Shown here piece after piece: positions 20,053 to 30,644 of a DNA stretch of 64,000 nt (positions within the stretch are counted from its first letter, which is position 1; each line of letters opens with the position of its first letter). Position numbers and translations under genes: made by a program. The notes beneath the pieces were generated by a model. The model made no database searches. It was not told the origin of the DNA and was given only the letters and a program-made list of their open reading frames with translations. This DNA is from Comamonas sp. 26 (lineage in GTDB: Bacteria > Pseudomonadota > Gammaproteobacteria > Burkholderiales > Burkholderiaceae_C). The stretch is from positions 2,232,001 to 2,296,000 of the forward strand of contig NZ_PEFL01000001.1 in the NCBI RefSeq assembly GCF_002754475.1. The letters are read 5' to 3'.

Positions 20053-20844
20053 ATGAAGAATCAGAGCGCTGCGCGGCAGCGCTCTCCCTTCACCAAGGCG
20101 ATGCTCGCGATAGTGGGCATCGCCTTGTTTTTAGGGTTCATGACGCTGGGCACCTGGCAGGTGCAGCGCCGCGCATGGAAGCTCGACCTGATCGAGCGCG
20201 TAGACCAGCGCGTGCACAGCGCCCCGGTCGCCGCACCCGACCAAAGCCTGTGGCCCAAGATCAACGCCGCCAACTACGAATACCTGCCCGTGCAGGCTCA
20301 AGGCGTATGGCTGGACCGGCAAAGCGTGCTGGCCAAGGCGCTGACCGAGGACGGTGCAGGCTTCTGGGTGATGACCCCGCTGCAGCGCGCCGATGGCTCA
20401 CAGGTTCTGGTCAACCGCGGCTTCACGCCTGAAAAAATGCGCGCCAGCTGGCTCAAGCAGATCAGCGAAGCCGGACCATCGACCGAAATCATCACGGTGA
20501 TCGGCCTGATGCGCATGAGCGAGCCCGGAGGCGGTTTTTTGCGCAAGAACGATTCGGCCAACGGCCAGTGGTTCTCTCGCGATGTGGCGGCCATTGCGCA
20601 GGCTCAGGGCTTGAACAATGCCGCGCCTTACTTCATCGACCTGGGCGTGCCCGCCAGCAACCCCGCCTTCGCGCAGTCCCAACAGAGCCCCATGTTTGAT
20701 GCGGCGCTCAAGTCAGGCATGACTGTCATCAAGTTCTCCAACAGCCATCTGGTCTACGCCCTTACCTGGTATGGGCTTGCAGCTATGGTTTTAGGGGCTG
20801 CCTGGCTGGTGCGCAAGCACGACAAAGCCAGCGCTGGTCACTGA
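20053..20844 (+). CDS. SURF1 family cytochrome oxidase assembly protein
   Basis: The 263-residue product has an N-terminal membrane anchor (AMLAIVGIALFLGFMTLG), the SURF1 signature GTWQVQRRAWKLDLIERVD, periplasmic motifs VLVNRGF and a second membrane helix at the C-terminus. SURF1 proteins assist haem insertion into haem-copper oxidases, so a place directly after cyoD is sensible. A TTG overlapping the cyoD stop could add four residues; the ATG at 20053 is preferred. A terminator follows. Confidence 0.9.
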   Translation: MKNQSAARQRSPFTKAMLAIVGIALFLGFMTLGTWQVQRRAWKLDLIERVDQRVHSAPVAAPDQSLWPKINAANYEYLPVQAQGVWLDRQSVLAKALTEDGAGFWVMTPLQRADGSQVLVNRGFTPEKMRASWLKQISEAGPSTEIITVIGLMRMSEPGGGFLRKNDSANGQWFSRDVAAIAQAQGLNNAAPYFIDLGVPASNPAFAQSQQSPMFDAALKSGMTVIKFSNSHLVYALTWYGLAAMVLGAAWLVRKHDKASAGH

Positions 20845-20872
20845 ACCAGTCGCTGAGTCTCACCACTCACCA

Positions 20873-20894
20873 AACGCCCTTCGGGGCGTTTTTT
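20873..20894 (+). terminator. Intrinsic terminator of the cyo-SURF1 operon
   Basis: AACGCCC (20873-20879) and GGGCGTT (20884-20890) form the stem, followed by TTTTT. It separates the oxidase operon from the two-component genes. Confidence 0.85.
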
Positions 20895-20969
20895 ATTGAC
20901 GCCCCTCATACATCAGAATGGCATAGCCCCAATCAGTCCACGGAAGGCCTGCTCAGTGACAATTGCGCT

Positions 20970-22271
20970 GTGAGCCAAAATTCTGATTCCCTGTTCCGCG
21001 TACAGCGCCTGACCGAGAGGCAAAACATGCAGCTGCTGATTCAGCTGCGCTGGATTGCCGTGGTGGGCCAGGTCATCACCATCTCGCTGGTGCACTATGG
21101 TTTTCATATCACCCTGCCCTTGCTGCCAATGGCCTTGGTGCTGGTTGCACTGGTAGCCACCAACCTCGCCTATATCTACTGGAGTCAGGGCCTGCACCGC
21201 CCTGTCACCTCGCGCAGCGTCTTTTATGCGCTGCTGGCCGATGTGCTGGCTCTCACCATTCAGCTGTACCTCAGCGGCGGCACCAGCAACCCCTTTATCT
21301 ACCTTTACCTGCTGCAAGGCATTCTGAGTGCGGTGCTGCTGCAGTCGCACTACACATGGGTGGTGGTGGCCGCATCCTTTGTAGGCGTGACAGGGCTGAC
21401 CATCTTCAACCAGCCGCTGCACGTCAAATTCGCCTCCCAGCAAGGGCTGCCCAGCCTCTACGTGGTGGGTGTACTCATCAGCTTTGCGCTGACCAGCATT
21501 CTGACCATCGTTTTTCTGACCCGCATTGTGGAGAATATGCGCCGCCGTGACAGCCGCATTTCCAACATGCGCCAGCGCGCCAGCGAGGAAGAACACATCG
21601 TGCGACTGGGTCTGCTGGCCACCGGTGCCGCCCACGAGCTGGGCACGCCCATGGCCACCATGTCGGTGATCCTGGGCGACTGGCAGCACATGCCCGCACT
21701 CATGCAAGACCAAGATCTGCGCGAAGACTTGCAGGAAATGCAGCGCCAGTTGCTGCGCTGCAAATCCATCGTCTCGGGCGTGCTGCTATCGGCCGGCGAA
21801 ACCCGCGCCGAAGGCACGGAAAGCACCACCTTTGTAAGCTTTGTGGACGGCGTGGTCAGCCACTGGCAAAGCCACAACAGCCTGCAGCACTTTGCTCTGC
21901 GCAATGAGGGTACAGCGGACTTTGCCATGCTCTCAGATACTGCACTGCAGCAGATGATATGCAATTTACTGGACAATGCACTCGAAGCCTCCCCCAGCTG
22001 GGTGGAGCTGAGTCTGTCCAGCGACAAGGAGCAGGTACACATCCAGGTGCGCGACCACGGCCCCGGCTTCGATGCCGCCGTGCTGCAGCTACTGGGCCAG
22101 TGCCATGTCTCCACCAAACAGGAGCGCCCGGGCCGTGGTCTGGGTCTGTTCCTCGTCACTAACGTGGCTCGCGCCCTGGGCGGCCGAGTTCAGGCCAGCA
22201 ATCTGCCCGCCCAGCAAGGCGGCGGTGCGCTGGTGGAAGTCAGCCTGCCCCAGTCTGCCCTCGCGATTTAA
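20970..22271 (+). CDS. regB: Redox-sensing histidine kinase of the RegB/PrrB/ActS type
   Basis: A 433-residue membrane kinase starting with GTG at 20970. Six hydrophobic segments span about residues 25-190, with the RegB quinone-binding heptapeptide GGTSNPF at 103-109. The H-box is ATGAAHELGTPMAT with the phosphoacceptor His at 222. A Cys at 264 (LLRCKSIVSG) sits where the redox-active cysteine of RegB lies. The ATPase part shows the N-box NLLDNALEAS and G-boxes DHGPGFD and GLGLFL. It would sense quinone pool or redox state and phosphorylate the regulator 15 bases downstream. Placement beside a quinol oxidase suggests control of that operon. Confidence 0.88.
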   Translation: MSQNSDSLFRVQRLTERQNMQLLIQLRWIAVVGQVITISLVHYGFHITLPLLPMALVLVALVATNLAYIYWSQGLHRPVTSRSVFYALLADVLALTIQLYLSGGTSNPFIYLYLLQGILSAVLLQSHYTWVVVAASFVGVTGLTIFNQPLHVKFASQQGLPSLYVVGVLISFALTSILTIVFLTRIVENMRRRDSRISNMRQRASEEEHIVRLGLLATGAAHELGTPMATMSVILGDWQHMPALMQDQDLREDLQEMQRQLLRCKSIVSGVLLSAGETRAEGTESTTFVSFVDGVVSHWQSHNSLQHFALRNEGTADFAMLSDTALQQMICNLLDNALEASPSWVELSLSSDKEQVHIQVRDHGPGFDAAVLQLLGQCHVSTKQERPGRGLGLFLVTNVARALGGRVQASNLPAQQGGGALVEVSLPQSALAI

Positions 22272-22286
22272 AGCATTGTTGATTGC

Positions 22287-22823
22287 ATGGAAGAAGACCG
22301 ATTACTGCTGCTGGTTGAAGATGATGCAGCCTTTGCCCGCACCCTCAAACGCTCCTTCGAGCGCAGGGGTTACCGCGTGCTGCATGCTGCCAGCGGCGAA
22401 GAAGTGCAGGCACTGCTGACTGGGCAGCTGCCGCAATATGCAGTCATGGACCTGAAGCTGGCCGGCAACGCTTCGGGTCTGAACTGCGTGCAGATGCTGC
22501 ACCAGCTGAACCCAGAAGCGCTCATCGTCGTGCTCACCGGCTACGCCAGCATTGCCACCGCCGTGGAAGCCGTCAAACTGGGTGCCTGCCACTATCTCGC
22601 CAAGCCCTCCAACACCGACGACATAGAAGCCGCCTTTGGCCGCGTCGAGGGCCGTACCGATGTCGAGGTCAGCAACCACACCACCTCTATCAAGACGCTG
22701 GAGTGGGAGCATATTCACGAGACACTGGCCGAATCCGGCTTCAACATCTCCGAAGCTGCCCGCCGGCTGGGCATGCACCGCCGAACACTGGCGCGCAAGT
22801 TAGAAAAACGGCAGGTCAAATAG
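22287..22823 (+). CDS. regA: Response regulator of the RegA/PrrA/ActR type
   Basis: A 178-residue regulator: receiver domain with acidic pair EDD at 11-13, phosphoacceptor Asp 55 (YAVMDLKLAG), the Thr switch LTGYAS and Lys in LAKPS, a short linker, and a Fis-type helix-turn-helix at the C-terminus (ISEAARRLGMHRRTLARKLEKR). This architecture and length are those of RegA. It is cotranscribed with the kinase. The family controls respiration, formate/H2 and carbon genes in response to redox state; direct targets here cannot be read from the sequence. Confidence 0.88.
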   Translation: MEEDRLLLLVEDDAAFARTLKRSFERRGYRVLHAASGEEVQALLTGQLPQYAVMDLKLAGNASGLNCVQMLHQLNPEALIVVLTGYASIATAVEAVKLGACHYLAKPSNTDDIEAAFGRVEGRTDVEVSNHTTSIKTLEWEHIHETLAESGFNISEAARRLGMHRRTLARKLEKRQVK

Positions 22824-22861
22824 GCAACTCCAGCAGCTGTAGTTCTCAATAACGCAATGAT

Positions 22862-22955
22862 TTTGATAACTACTAGCACCTAATTTCATTAGACTTCAAA
22901 CATCATCAAGCTTGAAATCGAGTCAGAACAAGCGCTAGCCGCTATCCATAAAATT
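22862..22955. repeat. Degenerate copy of the dispersed intergenic repeat
   Basis: The right half (AAGCGCTAGCCGCTATC) matches the repeat core well. The left half is shifted away and decayed (TTGATAACTACTAGCACC), with about 50 unrelated bases in between. It lies between convergent regA and clpA. Confidence 0.4.
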
Positions 22956-22966
22956 CAGCCCAAAGA

Positions 22967-23003
22967 AAAAGCCGACAGCTTTGACACTGTCGGCTTTTTT
23001 TGG
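22967..23003. terminator. Bidirectional terminator between regA and clpA
   Basis: AAAAGCCGACAG (22967-22978) is inverted as CTGTCGGCTTTT, with A and T runs on both sides. It serves the plus-strand regA and the minus-strand clpA. Confidence 0.88.
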
Positions 23004-23012
23004 CGGTGCTGA

Positions 23013-25340
23013 TTATTCAGCGACTGCGTTCTCAGGCTCGGCCTTGGAGGGGTCCTCTTTAGGCAGCTCGGTAATGGTGAGCTTGATATCACCCTTACCT
23101 TCGTTGCCAGCATCATCCCAGTCCACTTCCAGACGGCCGCCATTGGTCAAACGACCGAACAGCAGCTCATCAGCCAGAGAGCGGCGGATGGTGTCCTGAA
23201 TCAGGCGCTGCATCGGACGTGCACCCATCAGCGGGTCAAAGCCCTTCTTGGCCAGATGCTTGCGCAGCTCGTCGGTAAAGGTCACTTCCACCTTCTTCTC
23301 GGCCAGTTGCTGCTCCAGTTGCAGCAGGAACTTGTCCACCACGCGCAGAATGATCTGCTCGTCGAGAGCCTTGAAGCTGACAGTCGAGTCCAGACGGTTG
23401 CGGAACTCAGGCGTGAACAGGCGCTTGATGTCGGCCATCTCGTCGCCCGCCTCTCGCGCATTGGTAAAGCCAATGCTGGCCTTGTTCATGGTCTCGGCAC
23501 CCGCGTTCGTGGTCATGATGATGATCACGTTGCGGAAGTCGGCCTTGCGTCCGTTGTTGTCCGTCAGCGTGCCGTGGTCCATGACCTGCAGCAGCACGTT
23601 GAAGATGTCGGGATGTGCCTTCTCGATTTCGTCCAGCAGCAGCACAGAGTGCGGCTTCTTGGTGACGGCTTCGGTCAGCAGACCACCCTGGTCAAAGCCC
23701 ACGTAACCGGGAGGCGCACCAATCAGGCGCGACACCGCATGGCGCTCCATGTACTCGGACATGTCGAAGCGGATCAGGTCCACACCCAGGATGTAGGCCA
23801 GCTGTTTGGCAGCTTCCGTCTTGCCGACGCCCGTGGGGCCGGAGAAAAGGAAAGAGCCAATCGGCTTGTCCGGCTTGCCCAGACCCGAGCGCGCCATCTT
23901 GACGGCGGACGCCAGCACTTCCAGCGCCTTGTCCTGACCAAAGACCACGCTCTTCAGGTCACGCTCCAGCGTCTGCAGCTTGCTGCGGTCGTCGTTGCTG
24001 ACATTGGCAGGGGGAATGCGTGCAATCTTGGCCACAATGGCTTCGATCTCGGCCTTGCCAATCAAGGTCTTGCGCTTGTCCTCAGGGGCAATGCGCTGGG
24101 CGGCACCGGCTTCATCGATCACGTCAATCGCCTTGTCGGGCAAGTGACGGTCGTTGATGTACTTGGCCGACAACTCAGCCGCAGCCTGCAGGGCCTCCGC
24201 AGCGTATTGAATGCTGTGGTGCTCCTCAAAGCGCGACTTCAGGCCCTTCAAGATGTCCACGGTTTCAGCCACGGTAGGCTCGACCACATCCACCTTCTGG
24301 AAACGGCGCGACAGGGCCGCGTCTTTTTCGAAGATGCCACGGTATTCCGTGAAGGTGGTCGCACCAATGCAGCGCAACTGACCGCTGGACAGCGCAGGCT
24401 TGAGCAGATTGGACGCATCCAGCGTGCCGCCCGATGCCGCACCGGCACCGATCAGCGTGTGGATTTCGTCGATGAACAAAATCGCGTGCGGCTTGTCCTT
24501 GAGGGACTTGAGCACGCCCTTCAGGCGCTGCTCGAAGTCACCACGGTACTTGGTACCTGCCAGCAACGCGCCCATGTCCAGGGAATAGACTACGCCGTCC
24601 TTGAGCACATCAGGCACCGTGCCTTCAGTAATGCGCCATGCCAGACCTTCGGCAATGGCGGTCTTGCCCACGCCCGCTTCACCCACCAGCAGCGGGTTGT
24701 TCTTGCGGCGGCGGCAAAGGATCTGGATCGTGCGCTCGACTTCGTATTCGCGCCCGATCAGCGGATCAATCTTGCCTTCCTTGGCGGCCACGTTCAGGTT
24801 GAGCGTGAACTGCTCCAGCGGCGAGGCTTTTTCACTGCGCTCGCTGCCGCCACCTTCTTCACTCTCCGAAGGAGAATCAGCCTTGGCGGGCTCTGGTGGC
24901 TCACCCTTTTTGATGCCATGGGCGATGAAGTTGACCACGTCCAGACGTGTCACGCCCTGCTGGTGCAGGTAGTACACGGCATGCGAGTCCTTTTCACCAA
25001 AGATGGCCACGAGCACGTTGGCACCCGTCACCTCTTTTTTGCCATTGCCTGTGGACTGCACATGCATGATGGCGCGCTGAATCACACGCTGGAATCCCAG
25101 CGTGGGCTGTGTATCCACCTCGTCGGTGCCATCCACCTGCGGCGTGTTGTCCTTGATGAAGTTGGACAGCGATGAACGCAGGTCGTCAATATTGGCCGCG
25201 CATGCGCGCAGCACCTCGGCTGCACTGGGATTGTCCAGCAAGGCGAGCAGCAGATGTTCCACGGTAATGAACTCGTGGCGCTGCTGACGGGCCTCGACAA
25301 ACGCCATGTGCAAGCTGACTTCCAGTTCCTGAGCGATCAT
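23013..25340 (-). CDS. clpA: ATP-dependent Clp protease ATP-binding subunit ClpA
   Basis: A full-length 775-residue AAA+ unfoldase: N-domain (about residues 1-145), an acidic low-complexity linker, D1 with Walker [14 protein letters not shown], and D2 with Walker [14 protein letters not shown] and Walker [13 protein letters not shown]. The SIGF tripeptide loop in D2 is the ClpP-docking element. It unfolds substrates, including N-degron proteins delivered by ClpS, for degradation by ClpP. clpS lies directly upstream, the usual arrangement. Confidence 0.96.
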   Translation of the reverse strand: MIAQELEVSLHMAFVEARQQRHEFITVEHLLLALLDNPSAAEVLRACAANIDDLRSSLSNFIKDNTPQVDGTDEVDTQPTLGFQRVIQRAIMHVQSTGNGKKEVTGANVLVAIFGEKDSHAVYYLHQQGVTRLDVVNFIAHGIKKGEPPEPAKADSPSESEEGGGSERSEKASPLEQFTLNLNVAAKEGKIDPLIGREYEVERTIQILCRRRKNNPLLVGEAGVGKTAIAEGLAWRITEGTVPDVLKDGVVYSLDMGALLAGTKYRGDFEQRLKGVLKSLKDKPHAILFIDEIHTLIGAGAASGGTLDASNLLKPALSSGQLRCIGATTFTEYRGIFEKDAALSRRFQKVDVVEPTVAETVDILKGLKSRFEEHHSIQYAAEALQAAAELSAKYINDRHLPDKAIDVIDEAGAAQRIAPEDKRKTLIGKAEIEAIVAKIARIPPANVSNDDRSKLQTLERDLKSVVFGQDKALEVLASAVKMARSGLGKPDKPIGSFLFSGPTGVGKTEAAKQLAYILGVDLIRFDMSEYMERHAVSRLIGAPPGYVGFDQGGLLTEAVTKKPHSVLLLDEIEKAHPDIFNVLLQVMDHGTLTDNNGRKADFRNVIIIMTTNAGAETMNKASIGFTNAREAGDEMADIKRLFTPEFRNRLDSTVSFKALDEQIILRVVDKFLLQLEQQLAEKKVEVTFTDELRKHLAKKGFDPLMGARPMQRLIQDTIRRSLADELLFGRLTNGGRLEVDWDDAGNEGKGDIKLTITELPKEDPSKAEPENAVAE

Positions 25341-25403
25341 GTGCGACTCCTTTCGGCTTGCTTGGTTTGACTCACTGCTAACTAATCTGGGGGCGGTCTG
25401 CGC

Positions 25404-25760
25404 TTATTCAACAGGCTCGAATGTCGCTTGAAGCGGATGCCCGGCTTTGTGGGCCGCCTGAAGCACCTGCTCGACCTTGGTCGCAGCAACATCCTGGCTA
25501 TAGACGCCGCAGATACCGCGACCGTCCAGATGAATTTTGAGCATGATTTGTGTGGCGGATTCGCGGTCTTTGTTGAAAAGCTCCTGCAGCACTGCAATCA
25601 CAAACTCCATGGGCGTGAAGTCATCGTTGAGCATCACGACCTGATACATGCGCGGCGGCTGAAGCCGTTGACGGCGGCGCTCCAGCACCAAAGCGTCACC
25701 ACCGTCAGGCGTTCTGATCGCTGGCGAGACCGGGGGAATTGATGGGGGTTGGGTTGCCAT
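25404..25760 (-). CDS. clpS: ATP-dependent Clp protease adaptor protein ClpS
   Basis: A 118-residue adaptor from the ATG at 25760 ([10 protein letters not shown]); ATGs up to nine codons upstream are possible. The ClpS core is plain: [22 protein letters not shown], with acidic residues that bind N-terminal residues of substrates, and [17 protein letters not shown]. It binds the ClpA N-domain and redirects the protease to N-degron substrates. It is followed by clpA after about 60 bases on the same strand. Confidence 0.95.
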   Translation of the reverse strand: MATQPPSIPPVSPAIRTPDGGDALVLERRRQRLQPPRMYQVVMLNDDFTPMEFVIAVLQELFNKDRESATQIMLKIHLDGRGICGVYSQDVAATKVEQVLQAAHKAGHPLQATFEPVE

Positions 25761-25957
25761 GAAATCCATTCTAGCGAGCCGTTGCAATGTTTTTGCGCTG
25801 GCATATGCATAGCATTGTTAGGGATTTCAAGCGGGTCAAACGCAAATATAGGCAAACCAAGGGAAATCCATTGAAATCCCATGCCCAGCAAGCGCTGAAC
25901 GCTATCAAAAAATCAAGCCACCGGTTGATGCGCATTCAAACGATGGCTATAGATTTT

Positions 25958-28900
25958 TTACTTATAAATCACCTTCACCTGGCCTGCACCCACCGAGCCG
26001 TACCAGGCGGCCAGCGCGGCATCTGAGGGATAGAAGCGGCTGCCCTCGCCCAGCTCCAGCTCGCAGCTGGCTGCGCCGCGATCGTCTTTGCAGACCAGAT
26101 CGAGTCGCACCTTCACGCCATGGGTAACATTGCCGCTCTCGGTCTCTTCTACCTTGGCCGGAAACTGGCGCAGCAGGCCCGGCACATCAGGCATGTTTTC
26201 ACCCACGCTGACCTGCAGATAGCGGGCGTAGCGGCAGCGGGCATCGGACAGCGCCCACATTTGCTGCACCTTCATACGCAAACCACCGCTGAAGCGATCC
26301 GGCTGCAGGCGGCCCGTGACGACGACAAATTCGTCTTCCTTGAGCACATCGACGCAGGCGGCCATGGTTTTTTCATCCACGGAGGCCTCAATCGCCATCG
26401 ATTTGTCGTCGATGGTGAAAATGCTGAGCTTGCCACGCTGACCGTTGATAGTGCGCAGCCCGCTGATGATGCCGGCCATGGTCTGCGCCTCGCGGCTGTC
26501 GCGCATCTCGGCAATGGGAGTGCGCACAAAACGGCGCACCTCGGCCTCAACCTCGTCAAACAGGTGGCCCGTCAGGTAAAAGCCGATGGCGGTTTTCTCC
26601 AGCGTCAGCTTCTCCTTCACACCCCAGGGCAACACATCGGCCATAGGCGGCTCAGCAGTACTGGAGCCCACGGCGTCGTCGCCCATCATGTCAAACAGAC
26701 CGCCTTGATCGGCATTGGCAATCGATTTGGCAGCAAAGCCCATTGCAACATCGAGCGTAGCGATTAGCGATGCGCGATTGAGGTCAATCGAATCAAAGGC
26801 ACCCCCTTAATCAGCGCCTCTACCGTGCGCTTGTTCAGACGGCTGCGGTCCACACGCAGACAGAAGTCGAACAGGCTCTTGAACGGACCTTTTTCATGGC
26901 CGTTCGGCCCTGTGCCCACGCCGTTGCGCGCAGCGACTATCGCTTCGATAGCAGCTTGCCCAGTACCCTTAATGGCCCCCAACCCATAACGTATGACTTT
27001 GTCGGTCACCGGCTCAAAGCGGTGCACGCCGCGGTTCACATCGGGCATCTCGAAGGTCATGCCCATGCGCAGCGCGTCTTCATACAGCACCTTGAGCTTG
27101 TCGGTGTTGTCCATTTCCACGGTCATATTGCCGCAGTAGAACTCAGCCGTGTAATGCACCTTGAGCCAGCCGGTGTGATAGGCCAGCAGGGAGTAAGCAG
27201 CGGCGTGCGACTTGTTGAAGCCATAGCCCGCAAACTTTTCCATCAAGTCAAAAACTTCGTCGGCCTTGGCCTCGTTCAGACCGTTCTTGGCCGCGCCTTC
27301 GCGGAACAAGGTACGGTGCTTGGCCATTTCCTCGACTTTTTTCTTGCCCATGGCACGGCGCAGCAAGTCAGCGCCGCCCAGGCTGTAACCACCCAGCACC
27401 TGAGCGGTCTGCATCACCTGCTCCTGGTAGACCATGATGCCGTAGGTCTCGGCCAGCACCTTTTCGACCATGGGGTGCGGGTACTCCACCACTTCCTGAC
27501 CGTGCTTGCGGGCAATAAAGCTGGGAATCAGGTCCATGGGGCCGGGACGGTAAAGGGCGTTCAGCGCAATCAGGTCTTCCAGACGCGAAGGCTTGGCTTC
27601 CTTCAACATCTGCTGCATGCCGCGCGATTCAAACTGGAACACGGCTTCGGTCTTGCCGTCCGAGAACAGTTTGTAGGTCGGGTAGTCATCCAGCGGAATG
27701 TTCTCGAACTGGAAATTCTCCTGACCCTTGTGGCGCTTCATGATGAATTCGCGCGCAATTTCCAGAATGGTCAGCGTGGCCAGGCCCAAAAAGTCGAACT
27801 TGACCAAGCCGACCAGTTCGACGTCATCCTTGTCATACATGGCCACGGCAGAAGTGCTGCCGGGCTGCTGATACAGGGGGCAGAAGTCAGCCAGACGGCC
27901 AGGCGCAATCACCACACCACCGGCGTGCATGCCGATGTTGCGGCACATGCCTTCTAGCTTTTGCGCCATCTCGATGACGGTCTTGACGTCTTCCTCCCTC
28001 TCAATGCGCTCGGCCAGAATCGGCTCGGCCTCAATGGCATAGGTGTACTTGTCGCCTTCCTTTTTTGGGTTGGGCGGGTACTTGAGAGTGACGTGTAAGC
28101 CGGGCTTGTTGGGAATGAGCTTGGAGATGCCGTCGACGAACATGTAGCTCATGTCCATGACACGGCCCACGTCGCGAATCGCCGCACGCGCAGCCATGGT
28201 GCCGAAAGTGGCAATCTGGCTGACCGCATTGCGGCCGTACTTGTCCTTCACATAGTCGATGACCCGGTCACGATTGCCCTGGCAAAAGTCGATGTCAAAG
28301 TCTGGCATGGAGACGCGCTCTGGGTTCAGAAAGCGCTCAAACAGCAGGTTGTATTCCAGCGGATCAAGGTCGGTCACCTTGAGCACATAAGCCACCAGCG
28401 AGCCGGCACCCGATCCACGACCCGGCCCCACCGGGCAGCCGTTAGCCTTGGCCCACTTGATAAAGTCCGACACGATCAGGAAGTAGCCGGGGAAGCCCAT
28501 CTTCATGATGGTGCCCAGTTCAAACTCCAGCCGCTCTACGTAGCGCGGGCGCTCCGCATCGCGCTTGGCAGGATCGCGATAGAGATGCGCCAGGCGCTCC
28601 TCCAGCCCCTGATAAGACTCATGGCGAAAGAACTCGTCCATGGTCATGCCTTCTGGCACGGGGAAGTTGGGCAACTGCGGGTTGCCCAGCTCCAGCGTCA
28701 GGCTGCAGCGGCGGGCAATTTCCAGCGTGTTTTCAATCGCGCTGGGGATATCGGCAAACAGCTGCTCCATTTCCGCAGCGGTCTTGAAATACTGCTGGCG
28801 CGTGAACTTGCGCACACGCTTGGCGTTGCCCAGAATTTCGCCTTCGGAAATACACACCCTGGCCTCGTGCGACTCATAATCGTCGGGCTTGGAAAACTGA

Positions 28901-29490
28901 ATCGGGTGGGTAGCAACCACAGGCAAATTCAAACGACTGGCCAGCTTGACGGCCGCCATCAAATGCGACTCGTCATCCGCACGACCCGCACGCTGAATTT
29001 CCATGTAAAAGCGATGGGGGAAGATGGTAGCCAAGCGCTGCGCAATCTCGCCTGCGCTTTTTTCATCACCACGGGTCAAGGCAATGCCTACGGGGCCGGC
29101 CTGTGCGCCCGCCAGTGCAATGAGGCCTTCGCCCAGCTCTTCCAGCCATTCCCATTTGTGCTGAGCCTGATCGCGCACCACATTACGCGTCCAGCCGCGG
29201 GCCAGCAACTCGGCCAGGTTGTGATAGCCCTGCTTGCTTTGCACCAGCACAATGACACGCGAGGCCGGCGAATCGCCCAGCCCTTCCAGCACAATTTCGG
29301 CCCCCAGCACAGGCTTGACGCCCTTGGCTCGGCCTTCGCGATAAAACTTGATGCCGCCAAACAGGTTGTTGAAGTCGGTGATGGCCATTGCCACCTGCCC
29401 ATCTTCAGCAGCGGCCTTGATCATGGCGTTGATGCGGGTGGTTCCGTCAACCACGGAAAATTCGGTGTGCAGGCGCAGATGGACAAACAT
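25958..29490 (-). pseudogene. dnaE: DNA polymerase III alpha subunit, reading frame broken by a one-base loss in a C/G run
   Basis: The N-terminal 908 residues read from the ATG at 29490: PHP domain (FVHLRLHTEFSVVDG), polymerase active-site aspartates in MPDFDIDFCQGNRDRV, and the tau/beta-binding region. The frame then stops after KRTVEALIKG. The next frame continues as GAFDSIDLNRASL into MGFAAKSIANADQGG and the C-terminal OB and tau-binding parts to 25958. The break is the five-C run at 26802-26806 (G on the coding strand); a sixth base restores one 1177-residue protein of normal DnaE length. DnaE is the essential replicative polymerase and no other copy is in view, so a consensus error is the most likely explanation. 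Confidence 0.88.
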
Positions 29491-29750
29491 GGTAGCTATT
29501 GTAGAAAGAGCGCGTCATCCCTGCGGGCTCAATGCTTCTGTTTGCATGTTTGCAGCGCAATGCGCTGCCAGTCCAGCGTAAAGAGGCCAGTAACTTACTG
29601 CGGCAACGCGACTGCCCATTACAATGCGTCGATCCTTTTTCGGGAAGGTCAGGGTCTGGTGGTGTATGGTGTAAAGCTTTCGCCCAACCAAAAAATATCT
29701 GCTGGGCCTACCTCCAACTACCGCTAATGATTGTCAGAAAACTGTCCACC

Positions 29751-30542
29751 ATGCCGCGTATTTCACTGACTCTTGTCTCTGCCGTGTTAATTGCCGCCGC
29801 TTTGGCGGGATGCTCCAGCACCAAGGACGACCCGACGGCCAAGTGGACCCCCGAACGCATCTACACCGAAGCGCGTGAAGAGTCTTCTTCGGGTGCTTTT
29901 GACAAGGCCGTGCCCCTGTTTGAAAAGCTCGAAGGCCGCGCGGCGGGCACGCCTTTAGCTCAGCAAGCCCAGCTGGAAAAAGCCTACGCCCAGTACAAAG
30001 GCGGCGAAAAAGTGCAGGCTCTGGCCACACTGGACCGCTTTACCAAGCTGCATCCCGCAAGCCCCGCCATGGACTATGCCCTCTATCTGAAGGGCCTGGT
30101 CAACTTCAACGACAACCTGGGCATGTTCGGCTGGCTGACGCGCCAGGACCTGTCCGAACGCGACCAGAAGGCCGCCAAGGATTCGTTTGAAGCCTTCCGT
30201 GAGCTGATCACACGCTTTCCCGACTCCAAGTACTCGGAAGATGCCCGCCAGCGCATGCAGTACATCGTGAACTCGCTGGCCCAGTATGAAGTCCATGTGG
30301 CCAAGTACTACTATGGCCGCGGTGCTTATGTGGCCGCCATCGCCCGTGCGCAGACCGCCGTGCGCGACTACCAGAACGTGCCTGCCGTGCGCGAAGCCAT
30401 GGTCATCCTCGTCAACTCCTATGACGCACTAGGCATGACCCAACTGCGCGACGATGCCAAGCGCGTGCTGGAAAGCAGCTACGGCAACGCGGCCTCCACA
30501 CCCGTTGAGCAAAAAAAGGCCTCCTGGTGGAAGCTCTGGTAA
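29751..30542 (+). CDS. bamD: Outer membrane assembly lipoprotein BamD
   Basis: A 263-residue lipoprotein (271 if the ATG at 29727 is used). It has a signal peptide (PRISLTLVSAVLIAAA), lipobox LAGC then SSTKDD, and tetratricopeptide-type repeats across the mature part (ARQRMQYIVNSLAQYEVHVAKYYY). BamD is the essential TPR lipoprotein of the BAM complex that inserts beta-barrel proteins into the outer membrane. It is divergent from dnaE. In many relatives rluD is the divergent neighbour, so this placement is slightly different. A strong terminator follows. Confidence 0.93.
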   Translation: MPRISLTLVSAVLIAAALAGCSSTKDDPTAKWTPERIYTEAREESSSGAFDKAVPLFEKLEGRAAGTPLAQQAQLEKAYAQYKGGEKVQALATLDRFTKLHPASPAMDYALYLKGLVNFNDNLGMFGWLTRQDLSERDQKAAKDSFEAFRELITRFPDSKYSEDARQRMQYIVNSLAQYEVHVAKYYYGRGAYVAAIARAQTAVRDYQNVPAVREAMVILVNSYDALGMTQLRDDAKRVLESSYGNAASTPVEQKKASWWKLW

Positions 30543-30587
30543 GCGCTCGCGCTGCATAGCTACCAACTTAGTCGCCCAGGCTGGCCC

Positions 30588-30620
30588 AAAAAAGGATACG
30601 CATTGCGTATCCTTTTTTGT
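30588..30620. terminator. Bidirectional terminator between bamD and the DinG-type helicase gene
   Basis: AAAAAAGGATACGC is perfectly inverted as GCGTATCCTTTTTT around a three-base loop. The two genes converge here. Confidence 0.9.
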
Positions 30621-30644
30621 TTATGCGCAGGGTTCAATGTGGAT

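Noticed and set aside
23256..25175. A 639-codon open frame opposite clpA
   Set aside because: Same cause: codon bias of clpA keeps the antisense frame open. No motif, no ribosome site.
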